Positions 7,774 to 16,801 are shown, numbered from the stretch's first letter. The stretch: 64,000 nt of DNA from Pelagibacterium nitratireducens (GCF_037044555.1 NZ_CP146275.1:586001-650000); one strand, 5' to 3'. Notes: a model not told the origin generated them from the letters alone. Made by a program: numbers and translations.

Positions 7774-8103
7774 CTAGGTTTCGGTCTTCCGAACCGAAAA
7801 AGTGGGACCCAGCTTTTCTGGAAGCCCTTGAGGCGAAATATCCTCGTAAAGCGTGGCTGCAACGCTCGCCGAACCGCGCCGGTCTGCAATCGCCGCGATG
7901 CGCAGAACCTTCAGACGGGTGTGGATCTGGAGGGTCAATCCGTCTCCCGCACCGACCCTGCGGTCACTGTCGAGAACGCGCTGGCCGTTGACCCGCACGG
8001 CGCCGGACTCGATGAGTTTCTGGGCCAGTGTGCGGGTCTTGGTGATGCGGGCATGCCAGAGCCATTTGTCGAGGCGCTGACGATCCTGCCGCTCGGAGGG
8101 CAT
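7774..8103 (-). CDS. RNA-binding S4 domain protein (Hsp15-like)
   Basis: The 109-residue protein begins MPSERQDRQRLDKWLWHAR, the usual start of Hsp15/HslR-like S4 proteins, and carries an S4 RNA-binding domain in residues 9-70 (LIESGAVRVNGQ). Hsp15 homologues bind free 50S subunits carrying stalled nascent chains. The ATG lies four bases after the helicase stop, so both are in one operon; a much longer upstream reading is the shadow of the helicase tail. The last 15 residues and stop codon (7774-7820) are contributed by a copy of the dispersed palindromic repeat described elsewhere in this window. Confidence 0.9.
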   Translation of the reverse strand: MPSERQDRQRLDKWLWHARITKTRTLAQKLIESGAVRVNGQRVLDSDRRVGAGDGLTLQIHTRLKVLRIAAIADRRGSASVAATLYEDISPQGLPEKLGPTFSVRKTET

Positions 8104-8107
8104 GACC

Positions 8108-11077
8108 TTATTTGCGGGTCTTGAGCGCGGCGAGCGCTGCAAAGGGCGAATCGGGGTCGATGGGCTTTTCACGCCGTTCGGGACGGGGGCGCTCGTTGGC
8201 GCGATTGTCCTGATGTCCGCCCTTGCCGGGCTGGCCCGGTTTTCCGCCCTTGCCCTTGAAGCGCTGCTGGCCCTCGGGGCGCGGGGGGCGATTGCCTTCG
8301 CGTTTGTTGCGTTCGGGGCGGGTGCGCTCGGGACGGCGACCGGCCGGGAACCACACTTCGTCGAACTCGGGCTCGGCGGGTACAGCAGCATCGGCTTCGG
8401 CTGCCGCAGGGACCGGCTCGGAATCGGCGGTCGCCTCGGGGGCAGGTACGGGCTCGTCAGCGACACCTTCTGCGACGGCCTCGACCGGAGCGCCTTCAAG
8501 CGCTGCTTCGGCGACAGCGGTTTGGGCAATCGGTTCGGCGGGCGCCGATTCGGCTTGAGCGGTATCAGCGGCGGGCGTCTCAGCGGTAGCCGGGTCGGCA
8601 GCGGGCATTGGTTCAGCCGACGTCGTTTCGGCCGGCACCTTGGGCGTGCGGCGCAGGCGATAGCCCAAAGATTTCAGAATCGAGGCGAAGTCTTCGCCGG
8701 CGCAGCCCAAGAGCGAGGTCATCTCGACGGTAACGCGGAAACCATTGGCCTCGGCTGCCCCTTCGGGCGGCGGGGTGTCGACGGGGCGGTTGGCGTCATA
8801 GGCGACGAGCGGGCGGATGATGTCGGCCAGGCGCTCGAGGATATCGACGCGCACGATGCGTTCACCGGCGACCTTAAAGCCGGCAACCTCGTAAAGGCGG
8901 CGGTCGAAAGTGGGATCGATGGGAAAGGAGGTGCGGCCAGACAAAATGATATGGGGCAATTCGGAAATGCCCGGCTGACGCACGCCGCCATGCTTGAGAC
9001 CCCACAGGATCAGCGCCAGTTCGCGCGGCGCGGGCTTGAGGGTCAACGGCAGGTAGATGTGGTGGGCACCGAATTTCACGCCGAGCTTGCGCAGCTTGGC
9101 GCGGGTGTCCTGATCGAGCGCCTTGACCTCTTCGGCGATTTCGGGCCGGGCGATGATGCCCAGGTTTTCGGCCAGCCGGAAAGCGATGCCGCGGGCGGCG
9201 CCTTCGAGTTCGGCCGGCTCGAGCAGGGCGATGACCTGTTCGAGCTGGGTGTTGATATGATGGCGCAGCCAGAGCGAAAGGCGATCATCGACCTTTTCGA
9301 GATCGGGGCCTGAAAGGCTCTCGTCGGCCAAAATGATGATGCGGGGGGCAAAAAGGGTGGCGCCTTCGGCCAGTTCAGCCACCACTTCACCACGCCAGCG
9401 GATCACGCCGTCGGTGGCGAGGACGAATTCCTCATTGGGCGCGCCGGCCAGACGGTCCGCGCGTTTGGCGATTTCGGGCGCGACAACCGAGGTGGCCGCG
9501 GAGCGCAGGTTTTTCGAATCGGCCTCGCCGTCGATGCGCGAGAGCGTGAATCGGAACCCTTCGATCGTGCCGATGATGTGGCCTTCGATCGCGAGTTCGC
9601 CGTTTTCGGTGATTTCTGGTGATACCATCTGCTTGTCTCTAAGATGACGCATCAGCACACTGGTCCGCCGGTCGACGAAACGCTGGATCAGCCTTTCGTG
9701 CAGGGCGTCGGACAAAGCGTCCTCGATCGCTCGGGTCGTTTTCTGCCAGTGCGTGGGGTCTTCCAGCCAGTTCCTGCGGTTAGAAATGAAAGTCCAGGTC
9801 CGAATCTGGCGGATCCGGTTGGACAGCGTATCGATGTCGCCAACCGTATTGTCGCAGAACCGGACCTGCTCGGCAATCCAGTCAGCGTCTATCCTTCCTG
9901 CTAATGCAAGGCCGGAAAAGATTCGGGTGACGATTTCGCCATGGGCGGCGGGGGAAATGTCGCGGAAATCGGGGATCTGGCAACAGGCCCAGGCCAATTC
10001 GGTGCGTTCGCGGGAATTGGCTAGTTGGCCTTCCTCGCGGCGCAGGAGAAATTCGAGGGCCCGCTGGTCGGTGGCGACGGGCACGCGGGTGAGAGCCGGG
10101 TGTTCGGGCGTGACCTCGAGGCTGGCGTGCAGGGCGGTCAGCGAGGAAAAATCAAGGTCGCGGTTGCGCCACTGGAGTTGTTTGACGGGCGCGAAGTCAT
10201 GGGCTTCGAGGGCGGCAATGGTTTCCTCGTCAAAGGGGTCGGTGCCGCCGGTGACGCCAAAGGTGCCGTCGCGCATATGGCGTCCGGCGCGGCCGGCGAT
10301 CTGGCCGATTTCGGCGGGCGTCAAAGGGCGGAACTGGCGACCGTCATATTTGGAATCGGAGGCAAAGGCGACGTGGGTGACGTCGAGATTGAGCCCCATG
10401 CCGATGGCGTCGGTGGCCACGAGAAATTCCACATCGCCGTTCTGGAACAAATCGACCTGGGCGTTGCGGGTGCGCGGGGAGAGCGAGCCCATGACGACGG
10501 CAGCCCCGCCCCGTTCGCGGCGCAGCAATTCGGCAATGGCGTAAACTTCCGAAGCGGAAAAGGCGACGATGGCTGAGCGGCGCGGCAGGCGCGAAATCTT
10601 GCGCGACCCGGCCCAGCTCAGCTGGGAAAAGCGGGGGCGGAAGGTGATGTCGGCATGGGGCAAAAGGCGCCGGATGACCGGCTCCATGGTCTGGGCGCCC
10701 AACAGCAGGGTTTCGGCGCGGCCGCGGGCGTGCAGCAGGCGGTCGGTAAAGACGTGGCCGCGATCGAAATCGATTGCGGTCTGTATTTCGTCGATGGCGA
10801 GGAAATCGGCCATCATGTCGGTGGGCATGGCCTCGACAGTGGCCACCCAGTAGCGGGCGGCCTTTGGCACGATGCGTTCTTCGCCGGTGACCAGGGCCAC
10901 CGCCGATTCGCCGACCCGTTCGACGACCCGGTTATAGACCTCGCGGGCCAGAAGGCGCAGCGGCAGGCCGATAACGCCCGAGCGATAGGCCAGCATGCGC
11001 TCGATGGCATAGTGGGTTTTGCCCGTATTGGTGGGGCCGAGCACGGCCTTTACGGCCTGGGATGGTGTTGTGGTCAT
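8108..11077 (-). CDS. SUV3-like superfamily 2 RNA helicase
   Basis: The 989-residue protein has a Walker A motif GPTNTGKT close to the start, a DEIQ Walker B box (AIDEIQTAID) and the conserved C-terminal helicase segment with QIAGRAGR. These fit the SUV3-like helicases, which in mitochondria work with RNA decay. The last 190 residues are low-complexity Ala/Pro/Glu, then a basic Arg/Gly/Pro tail likely to bind RNA. I prefer the ATG at 11077 (MTTTPSQAVKAVLG) because the helicase core starts at once; 11119 is an alternative. It leads the operon with the S4 protein. Confidence 0.9.
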   Translation of the reverse strand: MTTTPSQAVKAVLGPTNTGKTHYAIERMLAYRSGVIGLPLRLLAREVYNRVVERVGESAVALVTGEERIVPKAARYWVATVEAMPTDMMADFLAIDEIQTAIDFDRGHVFTDRLLHARGRAETLLLGAQTMEPVIRRLLPHADITFRPRFSQLSWAGSRKISRLPRRSAIVAFSASEVYAIAELLRRERGGAAVVMGSLSPRTRNAQVDLFQNGDVEFLVATDAIGMGLNLDVTHVAFASDSKYDGRQFRPLTPAEIGQIAGRAGRHMRDGTFGVTGGTDPFDEETIAALEAHDFAPVKQLQWRNRDLDFSSLTALHASLEVTPEHPALTRVPVATDQRALEFLLRREEGQLANSRERTELAWACCQIPDFRDISPAAHGEIVTRIFSGLALAGRIDADWIAEQVRFCDNTVGDIDTLSNRIRQIRTWTFISNRRNWLEDPTHWQKTTRAIEDALSDALHERLIQRFVDRRTSVLMRHLRDKQMVSPEITENGELAIEGHIIGTIEGFRFTLSRIDGEADSKNLRSAATSVVAPEIAKRADRLAGAPNEEFVLATDGVIRWRGEVVAELAEGATLFAPRIIILADESLSGPDLEKVDDRLSLWLRHHINTQLEQVIALLEPAELEGAARGIAFRLAENLGIIARPEIAEEVKALDQDTRAKLRKLGVKFGAHHIYLPLTLKPAPRELALILWGLKHGGVRQPGISELPHIILSGRTSFPIDPTFDRRLYEVAGFKVAGERIVRVDILERLADIIRPLVAYDANRPVDTPPPEGAAEANGFRVTVEMTSLLGCAGEDFASILKSLGYRLRRTPKVPAETTSAEPMPAADPATAETPAADTAQAESAPAEPIAQTAVAEAALEGAPVEAVAEGVADEPVPAPEATADSEPVPAAAEADAAVPAEPEFDEVWFPAGRRPERTRPERNKREGNRPPRPEGQQRFKGKGGKPGQPGKGGHQDNRANERPRPERREKPIDPDSPFAALAALKTRK

Positions 11078-11520
11078 CGGCTCTGGGAAAGGGCAAGGGT
11101 AAAGGCTTTTGCCCCGCAAGGTGGTGTATCAAAGCGGGAAAGGCAATGGCCGGTGGGCGGGCAAACTTAACAATTTGAACGAAAACGGAACAAACCCGAA
11201 CCGAATCGGGGAGCGGGTCTGAATCCTGATTTGTTCCCTACAGCATGTGGTGGTGGGGTGGAGCGGTGGGCCACTAAAGCAGCGTCGGGCGCCGTCACGC
11301 GGGCGAAAAAGGCAGCAAAACCGTTCATCTTGGTTGCCAACTGGTTAACGGGCGGGAAATCGGGGCAAGTGCTGATGAAGCGTTAAGACGATTTTTTTAT
11401 CCGCGCGATGCGGATAAAGGGGCGATGGCCCGGTTGCCGGGGTAAAAATTCTTTCATTTTGACGAAAAAGATTTTGACCGTCCCGGAATGGGACGTCGGC
11501 GATATTGCGGCGGAGCGGAC
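11078..11520. other. Intergenic region between helicase and ATPase genes
   Basis: No gene was found. It contains two hairpins: TTATCCGC/GCGGATAA at 11397-11417 and CGTCCC/GGGACG at 11479-11495. Neither has a T-tract placed for termination. The promoters of the two divergent genes must lie here, but no clear consensus stands out. Confidence 0.5.
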
Positions 11521-12066
11521 ATGAGCGAGAAATTTGTGGTGATTTCGGGCTGTTCGGGCGGAGGCAAGTCCACGCTGCTGGCCGAACTGGACGCGCGGGG
11601 CTTTGCGACCGTCGAGGAACCCGGCCGCCGGATCGTGGCGCAGGAGATGGCCGGGCCGGGGCTGGCGCTGCCGTGGATCGACATGGCGGCGTTTGCGCAG
11701 CGGGCCATGGCGCTGGCGCTGGAGGACCGGGTGCGGGCCGGGGATCTTCAGGGCTGGGTGTTTTTCGACAGAGGACTGGTCGATGCGGCCGTGGCGCTCG
11801 AATCGGTGGATGGGGGTGAACTGGACCGGAGCGTATTGGAGGCGCAACGCTACAATCGAACGGTGTTTCTGACGCCGCCCTGGCGCGAGATCTATGTGAC
11901 CGATCCCGAACGGCAGCATGGTTTTGAGGAAGCGGTTGCCGAGTATGACCGGCTGGAGCGGGCGTATCCGGCGCTGGGCTATGAGGTTATCGTACTTCCC
12001 AGGATCGGCGTTTCCGAGCGTGTGAACTTTGTGCTGGCGCGGTTGGAAAACCTACCGGGCGCATGA
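11521..12066 (+). CDS. AAA family ATPase / NTPase (AAA_28-like), function unknown
   Basis: The 181-residue protein has an N-terminal P-loop GCSGGGKS (residues 10-17) and an internal FFDRGLVDA segment that may act as Walker B. The size and motifs fit the small AAA_28-type ATPases or kinase-like NTPases found singly in proteobacteria, whose substrate is not known. The start MSEKFVVISG has GGAG five bases upstream; an upstream GTG/ATG reading at 11488 lacks one. It is followed closely by repeated sequences and an ArsR regulator, but no functional link can be shown. Confidence 0.75.
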   Translation: MSEKFVVISGCSGGGKSTLLAELDARGFATVEEPGRRIVAQEMAGPGLALPWIDMAAFAQRAMALALEDRVRAGDLQGWVFFDRGLVDAAVALESVDGGELDRSVLEAQRYNRTVFLTPPWREIYVTDPERQHGFEEAVAEYDRLERAYPALGYEVIVLPRIGVSERVNFVLARLENLPGA

Positions 12067-12108
12067 TTGCAAATAAATGTTTGCAAAATAATCTTTGCGA
12101 TTATAGCC
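12067..12108. repeat. Three 14-bp direct repeats upstream of the ArsR-family gene
   Basis: TTGCAAATAAATGT, TTGCAAAATAATCT and TTGCGATTATAGCC start at 12067, 12081 and 12095, an exact 14-bp period. The first two also form a perfect inverted repeat TTGCAAA/TTTGCAA around a 6-base spacer. They begin right after the ATPase stop and end 31 bases before the ArsR start. The region is AT-rich compared with its surroundings, so it is a good candidate for an operator plus promoter. Confidence 0.5.
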
Positions 12109-12139
12109 TGGTGGCAATTGATGCCATCGAGGTTGTCCA

Positions 12140-12736
12140 ATGCGCGAAATTTCCAGAATCGTACCCGATTCCAGAGCGCTCAAGGCGCTGACCCATCCTG
12201 AGCGGCTGAAAATGCTGGGCATATTGCGCATGGAGGGGCCGCAGACGGCCACCACGCTGGCCGAGCGGCTTGGGCTCAATTCGGGGGCAACCAGCTACCA
12301 CTTGCGCCAATTGGCCGAGCACGGGTTCATCGAGGCCGATGAGGCACGCGGCAACAGGCGCGACCGCTGGTGGAAGGCGCGGCACGAAGCGACCATGATC
12401 GAGCCTTCCGAGGCCGAGCCGGGCGAAGCGCTCGATGCCAGCATGGCGATGATGCAATCGGTGGTCAGCCACCATGCAGCGGCAATGCAGCGGGCCCATG
12501 AGGGGTTTACCGATCTGCCCCACGACTGGAAGAAGGCACAGACCTTTTCCGATTACACAATTGCCATGTCGCCCGAGGCGGCCAGGGCGCTGATGGATGA
12601 GATCCACGCGCTGTTGGCGCGGCACAAGGCCGAGGCACCGGCGCCGGGCGAAGACTTGCCCGAGGGCTGGCGAGCGTTCACCGTGCATCTGCACGGCTTT
12701 CCCTATCGCCCTTTCGGCAAGGGAGAGGACAAATGA
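12140..12736 (+). CDS. ArsR-family winged-helix transcriptional regulator
   Basis: The 198-residue protein has an N-terminal ArsR-type winged helix (LTHPERLKMLGILR, then TTLAERLGLNSGATSYHLRQ as recognition region, about residues 18-75). It lacks the CVC metal-binding motif, so a metal sensor role is not supported. The C-terminal 110 residues are probably a dimerisation or ligand domain. GAGG lies eight bases before the ATG. Its stop overlaps the MFS start (ATGA), so it probably regulates the efflux pump and itself through the direct repeats just upstream. Confidence 0.85.
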   Translation: MREISRIVPDSRALKALTHPERLKMLGILRMEGPQTATTLAERLGLNSGATSYHLRQLAEHGFIEADEARGNRRDRWWKARHEATMIEPSEAEPGEALDASMAMMQSVVSHHAAAMQRAHEGFTDLPHDWKKAQTFSDYTIAMSPEAARALMDEIHALLARHKAEAPAPGEDLPEGWRAFTVHLHGFPYRPFGKGEDK

Positions 12737-13983
12737 GCGGGCGTCGCGATTTTTTTGCGCTTGTGGTGGCGCAGACCTTTTCGATTTCGGGCACACGGCT
12801 GTCGGTGATCGCCATTCCCTGGCTGGTGCTGACGGTAACGGGCGATCCTTTGCTGACCGGGCTCGTGGTGTTTGCCGAAATGGCGCCCTATGTGCTGGCC
12901 AAGGCTCTGGGCGGGCCATTGATCGACAGGGTCGGACCGCGGCGGGTTTCGGTTCTTGGGGATTTTTTCGGGCTGTTTGCCGTCGGCGCGATCCCGCTTC
13001 TGGCGGCGCTCGAGCTGCTCAGCGTGCCCTTGCTGTTTCCGCTCGTAGCGCTGGTGGGGCTGTTGCAGGGCCCGGCCGATGCGGCAAAGCATGCGCTGGT
13101 GCCGCTCGTGGCACGCCGGGGCAAGTTGCCGCTGGAGCGAGTGACGGGCGTTGTGGGCACCATCGAGCGGCTGGCGTCGACGGTGGGGGCCGGTGCGGCC
13201 GGGGCGCTGGTAGCCCTGGTGGGGCCGGCCATGGCGCTCAGTTTCAATGCCGTGACCCTGGGTTTTGCGGCGGCGATCCTGCTGGCCGGGGTGCGGCCGG
13301 GGACGCGGGAAAAAGCCGAGGCGGATGCGCCAGAGGCAAAGACCAGCTATGGCAGCGAGCTTAGGGAAGGTTTCGCCTTCTTGCGCGGCGATGCCGTTCT
13401 GGTGGGGATCGCTGTGATGGTGGCGGTGACCAATCTGCTCGATCAGGCTTATGCTGCGGTTCTGGTGCCGGTGTGGGCTCAGGAGGGCGGGCGCGGCGCC
13501 GAAACGCTGGGGCTGATCTTTGCGGTGATGTCGGGATTTTCGGTGCTGGGGGCCATGGTGGCCACCGCGTTGGGCGAGAAGATGCCGAGGCTGCCGGTTT
13601 ATGTCGGCGCTTTCATGATCATTTCGCTGCCGCGTTTTGCGGTGTTTGCGTTCGATGCGCCGCTGGCCGGCATTCTTGCAACGCTGGCTGTGGGCGGGTT
13701 CGCGTCGGGCTTCTTGAATCCCATCCTTTCGGCGGTGATCCTGGAGCGGATACCGGAAAAGCTGGTGGGGCGTGTCTCATCGCTGGTCACGGCCTCGGCC
13801 TGGGCGCTCATGCCGTTCGGGGGGATTTTCGGTGGCGCGCTGATCGCCGGGCTGGGGCTTTCGGCGGCGTTCTTTGTCGCGGGGGTCTTTTATCTGGCAA
13901 TGACGTTGATGCCGCTGGTGTTCAAGCGGTTTCGGGGGTTTTCCAAGCGGCCGCTGGAGGCGGGCCGAGCGCGCGCAGCTTAG
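12733..13983 (+). CDS. MFS transporter
   Basis: The 416-residue protein has about 12 hydrophobic segments and the MFS loop motif GGPLIDRVGPRRV between helices two and three. It resembles the MFS_3/enterobactin-exporter-like branch of drug and metabolite efflux pumps; the substrate is unknown. It is translationally coupled to the ArsR regulator, a common arrangement for regulated efflux. Its 3' end overlaps the convergent DUF805 gene by four bases. Confidence 0.88.
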   Translation: MSGRRDFFALVVAQTFSISGTRLSVIAIPWLVLTVTGDPLLTGLVVFAEMAPYVLAKALGGPLIDRVGPRRVSVLGDFFGLFAVGAIPLLAALELLSVPLLFPLVALVGLLQGPADAAKHALVPLVARRGKLPLERVTGVVGTIERLASTVGAGAAGALVALVGPAMALSFNAVTLGFAAAILLAGVRPGTREKAEADAPEAKTSYGSELREGFAFLRGDAVLVGIAVMVAVTNLLDQAYAAVLVPVWAQEGGRGAETLGLIFAVMSGFSVLGAMVATALGEKMPRLPVYVGAFMIISLPRFAVFAFDAPLAGILATLAVGGFASGFLNPILSAVILERIPEKLVGRVSSLVTASAWALMPFGGIFGGALIAGLGLSAAFFVAGVFYLAMTLMPLVFKRFRGFSKRPLEAGRARAA

Positions 13984-14447
13984 ATGCGCGGTGGGCGGTT
14001 GCTGGCGGATTGCCTGCTGCGCGTTGTGGCGGTCGGGGCAAAACAGAGCATCGCGATTGTTGCCAGCCACGCTATGCTCAAAGGCGGAAAGAAAAGAGGC
14101 ATGAATAGCAGGAAAAGTGGTCCGGTGAGCACCAGGATACCCTGCAAGGGCGTATACATGACGAATGGCAACAGCACGGGAAAGAGGCCGATCAGTGGGT
14201 GCCAGCCGGCATCCCGTGCGCGGCGGACCGAGATGCCGACAATGGAGAGAACAAAGATTGCCAATGTCGCCAGTGCAGCCAAAATAAAAACTGCCATCCC
14301 CGCCCCACATGCTCCCGAGCCTGCCGAGCAATCACCCATCGACAAGGAAAAGAGTGTAAAGGCGGCGGCGAAGACAGCAAGGATCACACCGGCCCTGATC
14401 AACAGGGCAGTGGCGTAGGATCGCCCGCTCAGCGGTTTGGTAAACAT
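13980..14447 (-). CDS. DUF805-like integral membrane protein
   Basis: The 155-residue protein has four hydrophobic segments and the loop motif RRARDAGWHPLIGL typical of DUF805 proteins (RxxDxGxS/H-W-L pattern). No function is established for the family. The ATG at 14447 has a GGGGG stretch six to seven bases upstream; the ATG at 14453 sits too close to it. The gene overlaps the MFS gene tail to tail, with no terminator between them. Confidence 0.7.
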   Translation of the reverse strand: MFTKPLSGRSYATALLIRAGVILAVFAAAFTLFSLSMGDCSAGSGACGAGMAVFILAALATLAIFVLSIVGISVRRARDAGWHPLIGLFPVLLPFVMYTPLQGILVLTGPLFLLFMPLFFPPLSIAWLATIAMLCFAPTATTRSRQSASNRPPRI

Positions 14448-14539
14448 CCCCATGCCCCCAGGTTCAATTGCGGAGCCATTTGGTGCGGCGAATGGGGGTC
14501 AGGCAAGCTCAACCGGTGGGCTTGGTAAACGCGCCCCTT

Positions 14540-15349
14540 TTAGTTGAGCCCGACCAGAACCATTGAAATGTCGCCAAAGCTCGAGCCCATCAGGACACGG
14601 TAGGGGATGAAAAAGCCCGAATCACGCAGGGGCATGTACCAGACCAGCATGCGTTTGGAATCGCGGAGATAGGCGGTGATTTCGGACGTTTCGAAATGGC
14701 CCGAGATGGGCACGTAGCGCATGGCGCACAGGACCACAGGTCCCTGGTAGGCGGTGCGGGTCGAGGTGGCGGTGGTGGTTTCGACAAAGTTTAAGGGCAT
14801 GTCGAAGCGCTCGATGCCGGTATAGATGCGCAGGGTGCGGTTGCACAGCGTCCCGTCGAGGGCTTCGCCGCGCAGGATGAAAGCGGCAAGCGGGTCGTTG
14901 ACCCCGGAACGGTGAGAGGCGTCGACCGGCACGCGGTCGGGATTGTCGCTGAGGGGCGGGGTGACGTCGCCGACCGAGGCATTGCCGCCAGAATAGGCCG
15001 TCTGGAGCGCGAAGCGTTCGTTGGCGGTGCGGGTTTCGAGGAAAAAGCGGTTCGACTGCAGGCCGGTGGCGGTGATTGCGCCGCCCGAATTGACGGCGCC
15101 CGAGCCTTGCGCGACGACCTGGGCAAGCCCGGCGACGTCGGCCACGACATCGAGCTGGTAGTCCGAGCCTTCAAGCCCGAGCCTGATGTCGATATTGGAG
15201 ACGTTGATGCCGCCGATGGACACCACGTAGGAGGCGATGGAGCCCTGCTGCTGCGCGGTGGCAGGCGCTGCAAGGCCGAAAGCAAGGAGGGTGCCGAGGG
15301 CGAGAGAAGAAAGGGAAAGGCGTTTCACGCGTGTCTCGTTCATGTTCAT
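14540..15349 (-). CDS. DUF3108 domain protein, exported
   Basis: The 269-residue protein has a signal peptide ending APATAQ (about residue 33) and a beta-rich body typical of DUF3108 proteins, which are predicted periplasmic or outer-membrane associated and of unknown function. The start could be either of two ATG codons six bases apart. In related alphaproteobacteria the gene commonly lies next to rpmB, as here, divergent with a 294-base gap. Nothing odd is seen in the coding sequence. Confidence 0.8.
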   Translation of the reverse strand: MNMNETRVKRLSLSSLALGTLLAFGLAAPATAQQQGSIASYVVSIGGINVSNIDIRLGLEGSDYQLDVVADVAGLAQVVAQGSGAVNSGGAITATGLQSNRFFLETRTANERFALQTAYSGGNASVGDVTPPLSDNPDRVPVDASHRSGVNDPLAAFILRGEALDGTLCNRTLRIYTGIERFDMPLNFVETTTATSTRTAYQGPVVLCAMRYVPISGHFETSEITAYLRDSKRMLVWYMPLRDSGFFIPYRVLMGSSFGDISMVLVGLN

Positions 15350-15643
15350 GCGGCCACAACTCGGATTCGCGCCCCACGAATCAGATGAGAGGTTACGTTG
15401 CCCGTTGGGATTCGGCCTGTCCAGCGTTGCGGCGACATAAAAGCCGGCGCAATGCGCGCTAGCGCTTGACGGATGGGGGGGCTTTCTCTATATCCCCGGC
15501 CAAAGTTTCTTCCACTTGGAGCACCGCCAAGAAGGAGCGTTGTGCGCTTTTTCGGCTCGGCGGGGCGAACAGTTAAACAACCAAAACCCAATCGGTTGAC
15601 CGGGAATTTTCCGGTCCCGATGTGATTGACAGGAAATAAGACA

Positions 15644-15928
15644 ATGGCACGGCGCTGTGAACTCACCGGCAAGGGCGTGTTGACCGGCAACAATGTGAGC
15701 CATGCGCTCAACCGGACCCGCCGCCGCTTTCTGCCCAATCTTTGCGATGTGACGCTGATTTCGGAATCGCTTGAGCGTTCGGTCAAGCTGCGCATTTCCG
15801 CTTCTGCGCTGCGCACTGTCGAGCACCGCGGCGGTCTCGATGCGTTCCTTATGAAGGCCAAGGACGAAGACCTTTCGGTTCGCGCCTTGGGTATCAAGAA
15901 GGAAGTTCGCGCCGCCATCGCCAGCTAA
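15644..15928 (+). CDS. rpmB: 50S ribosomal protein L28
   Basis: The 94-residue protein begins [20 protein letters not shown], the standard L28 start, and has the alphaproteobacterial length. AGGAAA lies eight bases upstream of the ATG. An in-frame ATG at 15626 would add six residues that L28 proteins do not have. It is a monocistronic gene with a likely terminator downstream. Confidence 0.97.
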   Translation: MARRCELTGKGVLTGNNVSHALNRTRRRFLPNLCDVTLISESLERSVKLRISASALRTVEHRGGLDAFLMKAKDEDLSVRALGIKKEVRAAIAS

Positions 15929-15955
15929 GGCGAAACGACGCGCAAAAGTTTTCGC

Positions 15956-15991
15956 GCCGCGTGAGGGTGACCTGACGCGGCGTTGTTGTTT
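15956..15991 (+). terminator. Probable rpmB terminator
   Basis: A 7-bp stem GCCGCGT/ACGCGGC with a 12-base loop is followed by GTTGTTGTTTT. The T-tract is interrupted, so strength is uncertain. Confidence 0.5.
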
Positions 15992-16002
15992 TCTATCCGG
16001 TC

Positions 16003-16047
16003 GCGTTCTCGAACCGGAAAAGTGGCCGCCACTTTTGCTGAGAACGC
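16003..16047. repeat. Dispersed palindromic repeat, copy 1
   Basis: Outer arms GCGTTCTC/GAGAACGC enclose GAACCGGAAAAGTGG and CCACTTTTGCT. It shares its core with copies at 7786, 22776, 33997, 49161 and 61953, while the outer arms differ but remain complementary in each copy. Confidence 0.75.
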
Positions 16048-16162
16048 TCCGGGACGCACCGGTCATCTACCGGCCCGCGTCCATTTTCATCGGAGCCACA
16101 CGGCTTCGTGGCATCAATCCGGCGGTCATCTTGCCGCTCTTGGAAAAAAGGACAACGACGCT

Positions 16163-16798
16163 ATGGGCGTGCGTTTTTTCTGGGCCGTTCTGGCCATGGC
16201 GGTGGTGGTTACCGCATCGAACTATCTCGTTCAGTTTCCCGTTGAAGCCTCGCTCGGCGCGATCAATCTCGCCGATATTTTGACCTGGGGCGCGTTCACC
16301 TATCCGGTGGCCTTTATGGTCAACGATCTGACCAACCGCCATTTCGGCCCTGCGGCGGCGCGGGTGGTGGTGCTTGTGGGCTTCGCCATTGCGGTCGTCT
16401 GGAGCATCTTTCTGGCCTCGCCACGCATTGCGATCGCTTCGGGCTCGGCCTTTCTTATCGCCCAGTTTCTCGACGTTTCGATTTTCGACCGGCTGCGGGC
16501 GGGCAAATGGTGGCACGCGCCGCTGATCTCGTCGGTCTTGGGTGCGGTGATCGATACGGTGCTGTTTTTCGGCATCGCCTTTGCGGCGGCGTTTGCGTTT
16601 CTCGATACCGGGCTGGGGTTGGACGACGGCTCGCTCCCCTTCGCGACCCCTTTCCTTTCGGTGGGGCCGGACGTGCCGCTCTGGGTGTCGCTGGCGGTGG
16701 GCGACTTCCTCGTCAAGATCGCCGTCACGCTGGTGCTGCTGGTGCCTTATAAGGCGCTGCGGCGGGCGATACCCGACCGGGTCGTGTCGGTGGCATAA
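16163..16798 (+). CDS. Queuosine precursor transporter (YhhQ/VUT family)
   Basis: The 211-residue membrane protein has about six hydrophobic helices and the family signatures TYPVAFMVNDLTNRHFG, with ASGSAFLIAQFLDV further on. Members import preQ0/preQ1 or related queuine precursors. The ATG at 16163 has AAAGGA about 11 bases upstream; a longer reading from 15983 would run through the palindromic repeat and is not likely. No preQ1 riboswitch is visible in the leader. Confidence 0.88.
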   Translation: MGVRFFWAVLAMAVVVTASNYLVQFPVEASLGAINLADILTWGAFTYPVAFMVNDLTNRHFGPAAARVVVLVGFAIAVVWSIFLASPRIAIASGSAFLIAQFLDVSIFDRLRAGKWWHAPLISSVLGAVIDTVLFFGIAFAAAFAFLDTGLGLDDGSLPFATPFLSVGPDVPLWVSLAVGDFLVKIAVTLVLLVPYKALRRAIPDRVVSVA

Positions 16799-16801
16799 TG
16801 G

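Noticed and set aside
11390..11417. Terminator at the T-run plus hairpin
   Set aside because: The T-run comes before the stem on the plus strand and reads as A on the minus strand, so it cannot work as one in either direction.
15929..16162. preQ1 riboswitch before the queuosine precursor transporter
   Set aside because: No preQ1-I or II aptamer sequence is visible; the region holds an rpmB terminator and a dispersed repeat.
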